This document shows, one piece after another, positions 46,878 through 55,903 of a stretch of DNA of 64,000 bases. Positions within the stretch are counted from its first letter, which is position 1, and each line of letters opens with the position of its first letter. Source of the stretch: CAZHVS01 sp964536015 (GTDB lineage Bacteria > Bacteroidota > Ignavibacteria > Ignavibacteriales > Ignavibacteriaceae); NCBI GenBank assembly GCA_964536015.1, contig CAZHVS010000006.1, positions 136,290 through 200,289 of the forward strand. Reading direction: 5' to 3'. Below the pieces are notes generated by a model that worked only from the letters and a program-made list of their open reading frames with translations, was not told the DNA's origin and did not search any database. The translations under genes were made by a program, and so were the position numbers.

Positions 46878-48289
46878 AAAATATCCTCCGCATTAAATAG
46901 CTGAGGTTTGAATTTAATGAAGTGAGAAAATATCAACTGCCGTAATAACAGTTTTTTATATTCGGCAGAACCTCTTGCATCGCTTATAGGAGATATTTCT
47001 TCCTGTATATAGTCTATAGAGCGTAAGATGTTTTCCTTATTTATCTCTTTGCCTTTCAGGAATTTATTCGTCTTTACTAACAGCAAAGGAATTGGTGCAA
47101 CTCCTCCTGCAGATATTAGAACTTCTTCAATAATGTTTTCTTTTAGTTTAAGATATATTGTCGAATTTACGCTTGCTATATCCAAATAGGTTCGCCGCGA
47201 TACTTTTTCATAATTAAAGAATTCATTTTGTGAAGGAATTACGAATTCAATTTCTTTTACAAGTTCATCTTTTTGTAATGCAAGTGTTTTGTAGCCAAGA
47301 TAAAAATCTTTTAATGCAATTTTTCTTGTTTTATTTTTTGCTTCAAGTGTAAGCTGTGCATTAAGTGCAAGCAGAATGTTTGTAATATCACCTATTGGCG
47401 AAGCATTGACTATATTGCCTCCAACGGTGGCTCTGTTACGTATTGGTTTTGAGCCAAAGTACTTTAAAGATTCTGCAAGCTTAGGAAAATGTTTTTGCAG
47501 CAACTCCGACTCTTCTATCTCTGCAATTGTAGTTGATGCTTTTAGTGTGCAAATGTTTTTATCAATTGTAATATGTTTGCCATCGACTGTTGAGGAGATA
47601 AATTTTACTTCCGAAGAGAGCAGCGTTTCCCATTTTTGCACGAATAAATCAGTTCCACCTGCTACAACAAATCCTTCAGGTGAAATATTTTTTTCTTTAT
47701 CAAAAGTATTTTCTATTTCATTTAATCTATCTGGAATGCCAATGAAGTATTCAGGAAGAATTTTCTTTTCAACAAGCTCATCAATTCTTCTTTCTGATGT
47801 TGGAGAAAATTCTGCGACAAGATTATTAATTGCCCTTTTAATTGTAGTGTGTCCTGTGCATCGGCAAATGTTTCCCGCAACATATTCAACAGCTTCTTCA
47901 ACCGAATTTTCTTTTGCATTAATAAACCAACCTGTAATCGACACAATAAAACCCGGCGTACAGAAGCCGCATTGTGTTGCAACCTCTTCAATAAATGCTT
48001 TTTGAATTGGTGAAAGTTCTTTTGCGCTCAAACCTTCAATAGTAACAACGTGTTTTTTATTTACATCTGCCATAGGAAGCAAACACGAGTTCACATTTCT
48101 GTAAACAACTTTACCATTAAACAATTCGCCCACAAGCACAGTGCAAGCGCCGCAGTCTCCTTCCCTGCATCCTTCCTTTGTACCAGTAAGATAAAGTTCC
48201 TTACGCAAGTAATCCAGCAAAGTTGTTGAAGGAATAACCTCTGCATTTACTTTTTCGGAATTACAAATAAAAGTAATCGTCTCTTTCAT
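46874..48289 (-). CDS. xdhA: Xanthine dehydrogenase, iron-sulphur/FAD subunit
   Basis: A 471-residue subunit carrying electrons from the molybdenum site to NAD. The plant-type [2Fe-2S] ligands are Cys41, Cys46, Cys49 and Cys69; the second cluster ligands are Cys107, Cys110 (QCGFCTPGF), Cys142 and Cys144 (ICRCTGH). The FAD domain starts near 185, with FVVAGGTDLFVQ and the pyrophosphate loop TVGGNIVNASPIGD, and the flavin C-terminal domain closes the protein. This is the Rhodobacter-type two-subunit architecture. First gene of its operon; a 21-bp repeat region starts about 190 bases upstream. Confidence 0.93.
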   Translation of the reverse strand: MKETITFICNSEKVNAEVIPSTTLLDYLRKELYLTGTKEGCREGDCGACTVLVGELFNGKVVYRNVNSCLLPMADVNKKHVVTIEGLSAKELSPIQKAFIEEVATQCGFCTPGFIVSITGWFINAKENSVEEAVEYVAGNICRCTGHTTIKRAINNLVAEFSPTSERRIDELVEKKILPEYFIGIPDRLNEIENTFDKEKNISPEGFVVAGGTDLFVQKWETLLSSEVKFISSTVDGKHITIDKNICTLKASTTIAEIEESELLQKHFPKLAESLKYFGSKPIRNRATVGGNIVNASPIGDITNILLALNAQLTLEAKNKTRKIALKDFYLGYKTLALQKDELVKEIEFVIPSQNEFFNYEKVSRRTYLDIASVNSTIYLKLKENIIEEVLISAGGVAPIPLLLVKTNKFLKGKEINKENILRSIDYIQEEISPISDARGSAEYKKLLLRQLIFSHFIKFKPQLFNAEDIL

Positions 48290-48480
48290 CTTTGCTTTTA
48301 AATTGTTTGTTCAAACTTACAAAAAAAATAAGTATTAATAACACCCTGCTTCCGTTTGAGCAATTAATTTTTATAAAATATTTTCTAAAAAAAATTTTGT
48401 ATGATGACCTGCATCCGCTGCATAAATAATATTCGGGTTCGAGTTCATCATGAAAAGGCTAAAATGCAAACGCCGATAGT

Positions 48481-48774
48481 TTATTTACAACACAATATAT
48501 CTTATTTACAAAGCTGTAAGGCTTATTTACAAGACAGTAAAGCTTATTTACAAGTCTAAAAGGTTTATTTACAAGACTGAAAGGCTTATTTACAAAGTTG
48601 TAAAGTTTATTTACAAGGTTAAAAGGTTTATTTACAAAGCTATAAAGCTTATTTACAAGATGAAAAGGTTTATTTCAAGGGCTTAAAGGCTTATATCACG
48701 AGCAAATTTCTTTATTTCACAAAGAGAAATGACTATATCAAAAAAAGATTTCTTTAATTCAAGCGAAAGAAACA
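48481..48774. repeat. Degenerate 21-bp tandem repeat (about 14 units)
   Basis: Ten well-kept 21-bp units run from 48481 to 48690, each beginning TTATTTACAA (the tenth TTATTTCAAG) and ending AAAGGC/T or a close variant. Four further decayed units in the same phase continue to 48774 (for example TTATTTCACAAAGAGAAATG at 48712). Some units contain TTTACA...TGTAAA. No unique spacers. One frame reads as LIYKxxK/R heptads, but with stops and no start. Confidence 0.88.
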
Positions 48775-48839
48775 ACACTTTTCAAATAAAATATCAGCAG
48801 AAAACACAAGAAAGCACAATTAAAAAATAAATATCAAAT

Positions 48840-48886
48840 AAAAAATTCTAACCCACGATGATAATTACTCATCGAAAGGTTAGAAT
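48840..48886 (-). terminator. Terminator of the ABC-transporter operon
   Basis: ATTCTAACC (48845-48853) pairs with GGTTAGAAT (48878-48886), and an inner GATGA/TCATC pair extends the hairpin. On the minus strand six T follow (complement of 48840-48845). It lies about 40 bases past the permease stop. Confidence 0.75.
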
Positions 48887-48928
48887 AATCATTATAGGTG
48901 TTATGAGAATCTTAAAATTATGACAAAC

Positions 48929-50194
48929 TCAGTACTTATACTTCAACCATTTAACAACTTCAGACCATTTTGGCTTCTTACCTGTTCTAAGAATACCAAC
49001 ACGGTATATTTTTCCAGCAATAGGAAACAGTGCAACAAAAGTAAGAATGTTAATTGCCGTTGCAAGCAGCAAGTGCCATGCAGGAACTCCTACAAGCGTC
49101 ATCCTTGCCGGCATAACAATAATAGAAGCAAACGGACACAACGAAGCAATCTCTGCAACAGGTCTGTTAGGGTTATCCATCATCGAAAGAGCAATAAAAA
49201 ACGGAATAATAATTAAAAGCATTACAGGCATAACCCCCGAAGAAGCATCTTGCGGGTTATCAAAAATACTTCCAACCATTGCAAACAATCCAATAAATGT
49301 AACTAAACCAATAAAAAAGTTTAGGAGCATATAAAGAATAACAGAACTATCAATACTAAACATTATATCCTTTGGCAGCATAAAAACAGAAGTTGACATA
49401 ACCATAATAACAGGCGACAACCAAATTGCCATCTGGAACAACCCCGTAATTGAAGCACCGAGAATCTTTCCCATCATCAACTCTTTTGGGCTAACAGAAG
49501 AAAGAATCACTTCAACAATACGATTAGACTTTTCTTCAATAACAGATTGCATTGTCATCTGTCCAATAATAAGCATACTCATATACAAAAGGAAAGTAAA
49601 CAAATAAGCAAGAATCAAATTTCCATACCCTTCTTCCTTAATTCCTTCCTCCTTCGATACTTTGAAGCCAGTAAAGTCAACACTCATTCTTGCATAGTTT
49701 AATTCATCACTCGAAAGGGTTCTTTCTTTAAAATAATTATCGAGTAAAACCTTGTTAAGAATTCCTCCAATATCTCTAAACAAAGAAACATTCTGCGAAG
49801 ACTTAGAATAATAATCAACCTTCTTATCCTTCAAAGCAGAAGATGGGATATAGATAATTCCAGCAATCTTCTCATCAATAATAGAATGCTTTTTCTCTTC
49901 AATATACTTTTTGAAAGCATCTTTATTGTAAGTAGCAAACGAAAAAATGTACAACCCGCTTTTAGAAAGGTTAGTATTAGCAAGTTCTTTCTCAACAGAC
50001 TGCGAAAGAATTTCATTTTCGCAAACAATTTCCAGTTTAACATTCTTACTTTCTGAAGTAAATAGCAGAGCCTGTATTCCAAGAATTAAAAACATAAAGC
50101 CGGGGATTAATAAAGTCATAGCAATAAACGCTTTAGAAAAAAGTTTTTCTCTAAGTTCTCTTTTAATAACAGCAATAACTCTGTAATTAAGCAT
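48929..50194 (-). CDS. ABC transporter permease (NatB/ABC-2 type)
   Basis: A permease of about 421 residues with one N-terminal helix (about 20-40), a long extracytoplasmic region and five or six helices in the C-terminal half, as in sodium/export-type ABC-2 permeases. The start RVIAVIKRELREKLFSKAF is typical, and the TMQSVIEEKSNRIVEVILSS segment just after the first C-terminal helix is the family's coupling motif. ATG at 50194 has a perfect AGGAGG six bases upstream and overlaps the ATPase stop by eight bases; the longer frame to 50290 is an artefact of that overlap. Substrate unknown. Confidence 0.88.
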   Translation of the reverse strand: MLNYRVIAVIKRELREKLFSKAFIAMTLLIPGFMFLILGIQALLFTSESKNVKLEIVCENEILSQSVEKELANTNLSKSGLYIFSFATYNKDAFKKYIEEKKHSIIDEKIAGIIYIPSSALKDKKVDYYSKSSQNVSLFRDIGGILNKVLLDNYFKERTLSSDELNYARMSVDFTGFKVSKEEGIKEEGYGNLILAYLFTFLLYMSMLIIGQMTMQSVIEEKSNRIVEVILSSVSPKELMMGKILGASITGLFQMAIWLSPVIMVMSTSVFMLPKDIMFSIDSSVILYMLLNFFIGLVTFIGLFAMVGSIFDNPQDASSGVMPVMLLIIIPFFIALSMMDNPNRPVAEIASLCPFASIIVMPARMTLVGVPAWHLLLATAINILTFVALFPIAGKIYRVGILRTGKKPKWSEVVKWLKYKY

Positions 50195-51119
50195 TGTATG
50201 CCTCCTTTCTTGTTGCAGCATCGTCATTTCCAGCAAGCTCAATAAAAATTTCGTGCAAAGAAATATCATTTGCATCAAACTTCTTAACAATTACATTATT
50301 ATCAACAAGAAGTTTCAGAAGTTGTTGAGTCTGCGAAGGTTCTTTAACTCTAATTCCAGTAGTGTTGCCAAAGTTTTCTATTTTTTCAACAATAGGATTA
50401 CCCTTAAGGAAAGAGATGTCGCCGTCAAAAGAAAGACTGACATTCTTCTTAGCATACTTTTCCTTAATAGAAGAAAGAGAACCTTTAAGAATAATGTTAC
50501 CGTTATCAATCATTGCAATATGGTCACACATCTTTTCAGCGTAATCCATCAAATGAGTAGAAAATATAATAACCTTTCCCCTGCTTTTCATTTCAAGTAT
50601 AATATCTTTAAGCAAATTAGTATTAACAGGATCAAGCCCGCTAAAAGGTTCATCAAGAATTACAAAATCGGGGTCGTGCAATACAGTTGCAATAAACTGA
50701 ACTTTTTGCTGGTTACCTTTGGAAAGGTCTTCAAGTTTAGAAAGTCTCCTGTCATAAAGCTCAAATTTCTTTAAGTATTCTTCCGCTTTACGATTTACGT
50801 CCCTGCCTGTTTTGCCTTTAAGCTCTGCAAAGTAAAGAAGAGTTTCCATCACTTTCATTTTTTTGTAAAGCCCACGTTCTTCAGGCAGATAACCAACTTT
50901 GTTTTTAAACTCCTGCCCAACTTTAGACCCTTTAAGAATAATTTCACCGTTATCAGGAAGATAAATTCCCATCATCATTCTAATTGTTGTAGTTTTACCA
51001 GCACCGTTACGACCAATCAAACCAAAGATAGAACCATCAGGCACCTCGAACGATGCATTATTTACTGCAACAATCTTATCAAAAGATTTAGTAAGATTTT
51101 TTATCTCAAGAGAATACAT
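50187..51119 (-). CDS. ABC transporter ATP-binding protein (NatA-like)
   Basis: A 310-residue ATPase. Walker A GRNGAGKTT (36-44), signature LSKGNQQKVQF (usually LSGGQ, here LSKGN as in NatA-type exporters), Walker B FVILDEPFSGLDP and switch His in STHLMDYAE are in place. A C-terminal extension from about 215 is typical of this class. It powers the downstream permease. The MFS gene lies 35 bases upstream in the same direction. Confidence 0.92.
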   Translation of the reverse strand: MYSLEIKNLTKSFDKIVAVNNASFEVPDGSIFGLIGRNGAGKTTTIRMMMGIYLPDNGEIILKGSKVGQEFKNKVGYLPEERGLYKKMKVMETLLYFAELKGKTGRDVNRKAEEYLKKFELYDRRLSKLEDLSKGNQQKVQFIATVLHDPDFVILDEPFSGLDPVNTNLLKDIILEMKSRGKVIIFSTHLMDYAEKMCDHIAMIDNGNIILKGSLSSIKEKYAKKNVSLSFDGDISFLKGNPIVEKIENFGNTTGIRVKEPSQTQQLLKLLVDNNVIVKKFDANDISLHEIFIELAGNDDAATRKEAYNA

Positions 51120-51154
51120 AATTCCTCTTTTTATTAGTTGATAATTAAATTCTT

Positions 51155-52435
51155 TTACGGTTTCTTTGTTTCAGTTTTAGGAGCAAGAAATTTATTGTAA
51201 AGAACTAATCCGATAATTGTAACAACACCAATCAAACTGAAAATAATCCAAAGAGTTTGAGGGTCATTCAGTTTATCCACGAAGTGAACATAAAGGTTCG
51301 CTCCAAGAATTCCGCCGATAAAACTACCAAGAACACCGTATAAAAATGCGTACCCAAGATACAGAGCTTTTTTATCTTCCGGTGCAATTAATCCAACATA
51401 GCTAATAAATTTAGGATGAGCGGTCATTTCTCCAATTGAAAAGACAATAATGCCAATCATAAAAATCCATATGTTTGTATTTATTGCAAGAATTGCCATA
51501 CCTATTGTACCCATAGTAATACCTGCAATCATTGTGGGCAGCGCTTTAGTATTCTTTACAATATTTGAAATTAAAATCTGTAAAAGAATTATTGTTCCTG
51601 CATTAATAACAGTAACATGTTCAACATCAAATTTCCAGTTAAGATTAATTCCAATTCCACCAAGAGCCCCGTTAACAAAGTTATTCAAAGAAGAAGCATC
51701 AACATATTTTTCAACATACCATAACACAGAATCAAACATCTGGAAATATAAAATCCAGAAACCGGAATAGATAACAATCAACCCGATAAAACGGAAATCA
51801 GAAAGAACCATAACCATTCCTTTTAATACTTCGGCAAGATTTTTTGTGCTTTCAGGTTTTTTTGGTTCTTTATAAAAAAGGAAAGTGGGAATTAACATTG
51901 CAGCAGTGCATATAGCAGAAGCCATCATTACGTAATTCCATCCAAAATTATTTTTAATGTAAGGCACAAGTATTAACGGAAACAAGAATGCACCAAGATT
52001 TATTGTCCAATAAAAAATTCCGAATCCAAGCGTACTATTGGTTTCATCAGTTTCTCTTGCAATAGTACCACTTATCATAGGTTTAAATGCACCAGCACCT
52101 AAAGCCATGATAACAAGACTAGCAAAAACCATAGAATATTCCGTTGTCTGGCTTGTAAGAAAATACCCAAGTCCAAGGAAGATAAAAGCAAAAGTTAAAG
52201 TTCTTCTATAACCAAATCTATCTCCAATTGCACCTGAGAGTATTGGTAGAATATAAAGAAGAGGTTGAATTGTACTTTTAATTAATCCCACGCTTTCTTT
52301 TGTGTAATTCAACTGGGAAGTCATATAAACAGATAGAATACTCATCATTCCATAGTAAGAACCTCGTTCAAAAAATTCCATTAAAATAACAATCCAGTAG
52401 TTGCGCGGAAAAGATTTTAATCCTGTTTTAGCCAT
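51155..52435 (-). CDS. POT-like major facilitator transporter
   Basis: A 426-residue, 12-helix transporter of the major facilitator superfamily. The first helix carries EFFERGSYYGM, which matches the ExxERxxYYG motif of proton-dependent oligopeptide transporters, and GAIGDRFGYRRTL is the MFS loop 2-3 signature. GTIARETDETNSTLGFGIFYWTINLGAF also resembles POT proteins. A di/tripeptide substrate is likely but not certain. It leads the operon that includes the ABC exporter, 35 bases downstream. Confidence 0.85.
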   Translation of the reverse strand: MAKTGLKSFPRNYWIVILMEFFERGSYYGMMSILSVYMTSQLNYTKESVGLIKSTIQPLLYILPILSGAIGDRFGYRRTLTFAFIFLGLGYFLTSQTTEYSMVFASLVIMALGAGAFKPMISGTIARETDETNSTLGFGIFYWTINLGAFLFPLILVPYIKNNFGWNYVMMASAICTAAMLIPTFLFYKEPKKPESTKNLAEVLKGMVMVLSDFRFIGLIVIYSGFWILYFQMFDSVLWYVEKYVDASSLNNFVNGALGGIGINLNWKFDVEHVTVINAGTIILLQILISNIVKNTKALPTMIAGITMGTIGMAILAINTNIWIFMIGIIVFSIGEMTAHPKFISYVGLIAPEDKKALYLGYAFLYGVLGSFIGGILGANLYVHFVDKLNDPQTLWIIFSLIGVVTIIGLVLYNKFLAPKTETKKP

Positions 52436-52628
52436 ATTAATCCTTTATATAAGTTGAATTAAAATTAAATAAAATTATATTTGTCAAATTACAAATAACT
52501 TGGTTAAGTCATTATATTTTGTGCGAAAATAAAGCTAGTAAATATTTAAATGAATCTAAAAATTGTGCTTGGATTTTTTATTTTTTTTTACAAAATTATT
52601 TTTAACATTTATGTATTTATATAAATTT

Positions 52629-52642
52629 ATTCATTAACTAAA
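52629..52642 (+). promoter_or_regulatory. Leader element shared by secreted-protein genes
   Basis: ATTCATTAACTAAA lies 15 bases before the ATG of the 1022-residue secreted protein. A similar ATTCATCGACTAAA lies at 55866-55879, 24 bases before the next secreted gene. Could be a shared transcript leader or promoter part; two copies in AT-rich sequence are weak evidence. Confidence 0.25.
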
Positions 52643-52657
52643 TCGAAAGGCAATTCT

Positions 52658-55600
52658 ATGATAAAAAGTCTAAAATTACTTTTTATAATTGCACTTGTTT
52701 TTACATGCAATAGTGCATTTGCTCAACTTGGTGCAGATTGGCAATGGCAGCATGAAACACCTCAGGGTAATGCTAATCGTTATGTAAAAATGTGGGATGC
52801 AAACAACTGGTACACGATGGGCATTAACGGTACCTTTATGAAAACAACAAACGGTGGAACGACATGGGCATTCCATCACAGAGCTGGTGATTTATATACA
52901 GATGGAAGCTATGGTTCTGCTTATGACGCTCATTTCTTTAATCAAAACACCGGAGTCGCTGTTGGCTATCGTGGTATAGTTAGGACAACAGATGCTGGAA
53001 ATACATGGACAACAGTATACACTACTACTTCTACAATCTACCAGGTTTATTTCCTTAATGCTAACGTTGGTTATGCTGCTGGTACGTCTGGTTTACTTGT
53101 AAAAACAACTGATGCCGGACTTACCTGGAACACAATTGCATCAGGTGTTACAACCGCATTATATGATGTATGGACACCTAATGACACATTAATTGTTGTT
53201 ACTACAACTTCTGGTAATACACGTCGTTCAACTGATGGTGGTGCTACATGGACTGCTATTAACGTTGGAAATACTGCCGCTTTATACAGGCTGGAATTCT
53301 TCAACAACACAACTGGTTTTGCTGCTGGTTCTACTGGTAAATGCGTTTATACTACTGATGCAGGTTTGACCTGGAGTGATAAAAGCACAGGTTTAAACAC
53401 TGGTGCATCTTTCTATGATATTGATTTTCGTTCTGGTGTAGCTCCGTTAAAACTGGACGAGGGCTTTGAAAGCACTACTTTCCCGCCTACTGGCTGGCAA
53501 GCAATTAATGCCCTTGGCACAAACGTGTGGGGTAGATCAACGACATATTATAATACTGGTGTTGCAAGTGCTTTCATTAATTATGAAACTTCTGGCGGAG
53601 ATGATTGGTTAATTACACCAAAAATAAGCATAACAGCTGGAGACACACTTGTATTCTTTTTAAGAAAACAATACACTTCAGCTTATCCTCCGGATTCTAT
53701 GTTAATTAAAGTTTCCACTACAGATTCAAATATTGCAAGCTTTACAAATGTATTAGCCAGAATTGACGTTGCAAATTTAACCAATTCAACTTTTATTCGA
53801 TTTGCAGTTAGTTTAAATGCTTTTGCAGGACAGAATGTATTTGTTGCATTTCACCATTTTGATACCGATGGAAATGGCTGCTGGCTGGATGATGTACAAA
53901 TTGGCAGCTTCGCAATGGTTAACGAAACTTACTTAACTGGATACTCATATAATTTATACAAAAGCACGGATTGGGGAACTACCTGGACTGCCTTAAGTCA
54001 CTTAGCTCCTATTTCACAACAACCGTGGACAAGCACATATTACGCAACTGATATCTTTTCAGACGGGACCATATTAACTGGCGGTGCTTTCGGCTTGTTA
54101 AATAAAAAAGTTGGAACTGCGGATGCAACAGTTTATACTGTTTTCAAGAAAGCCGGTATTATATATGATGTTTGGGCTCAATCAAGAACTGGTAAAGTTA
54201 TTACTGTTGGCGCTCCTTCATCTACCGGTGCAGTATATGATCAATTCTTCTATTCAACTAATGGCGGTGGAACATGGAATATATCTACTACCACTATGAA
54301 TAAAGGGATTACATCTCCTTCTCAGGTTATTGAAGTACAGGAACCTACAGAAGCTGAACAACTTAAAGGTGATGAAATGTTAACACCAACTTCTTTAGCA
54401 ACTTTCAGAAGCATTTCTATGATTGATGCTAACAATGGTTGGGCTGTTGGAACTCTTAGCGCTGTTTACAAAACTACAAACGGTGGATTAACCTGGGATT
54501 CAGTTGCAACAACAATACCTGCTGCATTAAGTTTGTACAGAGTCCAATTTATTAATGCATCTACAGGCTGGATATTCAGCTATACTGCAAGTGCTACCGG
54601 AACAGTATATAAAACTACCGATGGCGGCGTAACCTGGACACCTACCATTCTTCCTGGATCAGGTTTGGCAACACAGGTTTATAATGCTCATATGCTCAAT
54701 GAAAATGTTGGTTATCTTGTTAATTATACACCTCGTCCAATGAAGACTACTGATGGTGGTGCTACGTGGACAGAACAACCTATTGTTGATACTTATTCTG
54801 GAATAATGTATGATATCCACATGATAAATGAGAACGTAGGCTTTATTGCTGCAGGTTCTGGAAGAATTTATATGACAACTAATGGCGGAACATTGTGGGA
54901 TACTATTCCAAATCTTCCTTATAAAACCGGAACCCGTTATGGAGTACACTTTATCAATAACAGTGTTGGTTATGTATCAGGAAGTGCCGGAACTGTTCTT
55001 AAAACTACAGATGGCGGTGCAACCTGGACACTTATGAATACAAATGGTGGCGGTACAAATTATGCTGTTTATTGTATTCCTTCCGCTATTGGTGATACTT
55101 CTGCAGCATTTGTTGTCGCTTCAAGCGGGCAAATATTTAAGTCAACTTTCTATGTAATTCCTGTTGAACTTTCAAGTATGACCTCAAGTGTTAGCGGTAA
55201 CACTGTAACACTAAACTGGATTACTGCAACAGAAAAGAACAACTACGGTTTCGACATTGAAAGAAGCACTGACACACAGAATTGGAACGTTGTTGGTTTC
55301 ATTTCTGGTAAAGGAACTACAGCAATGAATACCGAGTATTCTTTTGTTGACAGCAAACTTGCACCCGGTACTTATAATTACAGGTTAAAACAAATTGATT
55401 TTGATGGAACATTTAAGTATTACAACTTCAGTGAATCTATACAAATCGGTTTACCTGAAACATTTGAACTCTCTCAAAACTATCCTAATCCTTTCAACCC
55501 GAGTACTGTAATTAATTACAATATTCCTCAGGCTGGATTGGTTACACTTAAAGTTTACAATGTTCTTGGAAAAGAAGTTGCAACTTTAGTTAATGAGAAA

Positions 55601-55726
55601 AAGGATGCCGGAAGATATAATGTGGAATTAAATGCTACAAAGCTTGGAATGGGCAGTGGTGTTTACTTCTATACACTTGAATCAGGTAGTTTCAAGTCAA
55701 CCAAGAAGATGATAATGATCAAGTAA
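52658..55726 (+). CDS. T9SS-secreted YCF48/BNR-repeat protein
   Basis: A 1022-residue exported protein. Signal peptide ends near NSAFAQ. YCF48/BNR-type repeats (TTNGGTTW, TTDAGLTW, TTDGGATW turns) fill about 30-265 and 470-825. Between them, about 265-425, lies a jelly-roll segment (EGFESTTFPPTGWQAIN through NGCWLDDVQIG) of the choice-of-anchor J / cleaved-adhesin type. A short beta-sandwich (PVELSSMTSSVSGNTVTLNW) precedes the C-terminal type A sorting domain (ELSQNYPNPFNPSTVINYNI to TKKMIMIK), which marks it for type IX secretion. Likely cell-surface or extracellular. AAAGG precedes the ATG. Confidence 0.88.
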   Translation: MIKSLKLLFIIALVFTCNSAFAQLGADWQWQHETPQGNANRYVKMWDANNWYTMGINGTFMKTTNGGTTWAFHHRAGDLYTDGSYGSAYDAHFFNQNTGVAVGYRGIVRTTDAGNTWTTVYTTTSTIYQVYFLNANVGYAAGTSGLLVKTTDAGLTWNTIASGVTTALYDVWTPNDTLIVVTTTSGNTRRSTDGGATWTAINVGNTAALYRLEFFNNTTGFAAGSTGKCVYTTDAGLTWSDKSTGLNTGASFYDIDFRSGVAPLKLDEGFESTTFPPTGWQAINALGTNVWGRSTTYYNTGVASAFINYETSGGDDWLITPKISITAGDTLVFFLRKQYTSAYPPDSMLIKVSTTDSNIASFTNVLARIDVANLTNSTFIRFAVSLNAFAGQNVFVAFHHFDTDGNGCWLDDVQIGSFAMVNETYLTGYSYNLYKSTDWGTTWTALSHLAPISQQPWTSTYYATDIFSDGTILTGGAFGLLNKKVGTADATVYTVFKKAGIIYDVWAQSRTGKVITVGAPSSTGAVYDQFFYSTNGGGTWNISTTTMNKGITSPSQVIEVQEPTEAEQLKGDEMLTPTSLATFRSISMIDANNGWAVGTLSAVYKTTNGGLTWDSVATTIPAALSLYRVQFINASTGWIFSYTASATGTVYKTTDGGVTWTPTILPGSGLATQVYNAHMLNENVGYLVNYTPRPMKTTDGGATWTEQPIVDTYSGIMYDIHMINENVGFIAAGSGRIYMTTNGGTLWDTIPNLPYKTGTRYGVHFINNSVGYVSGSAGTVLKTTDGGATWTLMNTNGGGTNYAVYCIPSAIGDTSAAFVVASSGQIFKSTFYVIPVELSSMTSSVSGNTVTLNWITATEKNNYGFDIERSTDTQNWNVVGFISGKGTTAMNTEYSFVDSKLAPGTYNYRLKQIDFDGTFKYYNFSESIQIGLPETFELSQNYPNPFNPSTVINYNIPQAGLVTLKVYNVLGKEVATLVNEKKDAGRYNVELNATKLGMGSGVYFYTLESGSFKSTKKMIMIK

Positions 55727-55752
55727 TATTGTTCATTTGTAATTTAACTTTT

Positions 55753-55780
55753 AACCCCGTCACTATGGCGGGGTTTTTTT
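55753..55780 (+). terminator. Rho-independent terminator
   Basis: AACCCCG (55753-55759) pairs with CGGGGTT (55769-55775), followed by a T-tract to 55780. A near-identical terminator follows the next secreted gene (62516-62542). Confidence 0.95.
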
Positions 55781-55903
55781 ATTTACTATTCTACAAAAAA
55801 GCGTTTGGAATTTATAAATATTTTTTTAAAGTTTAGACACTTATTAAAATCATATTTAATAATTAATTCATCGACTAAACAAAAATAAATTCATGAGGAA
55901 AAA

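Larger units (their letters stand above)
48290..48928. other. Long non-coding region upstream of xdhA
   Basis: A 639-bp spacer between two minus-strand operons. It contains, from right to left, the terminator of the ABC operon (48840-48886), a decayed and then well-kept 21-bp tandem repeat (48481-48774), and about 190 bases that should contain the xdhA promoter. The repeat frame is nearly open but interrupted by TAG (48477) and by TAA in the tenth unit. No convincing start codon precedes it, so no gene is called. Confidence 0.75.

Noticed and set aside
47376..48005. 209-codon frame on the plus strand opposite xdhA
   Set aside because: Entirely antisense to a well-supported gene with all cofactor ligands; the translation has no domain or start signal. 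It is a codon-bias shadow.
48481..48774. 21-bp array as a CRISPR
   Set aside because: Units are directly adjacent with no unique spacers, are too short, and no cas genes are present.
48450..48829. Heptad-repeat protein gene
   Set aside because: Interrupted by TAG and TAA, with no start codon after the first stop until deep in the array; kept as a repeat, not a gene.
50195..50290. Longer N-terminus for the ABC permease
   Set aside because: This stretch lies within the ATPase gene; the ATG at 50194 has a perfect AGGAGG.
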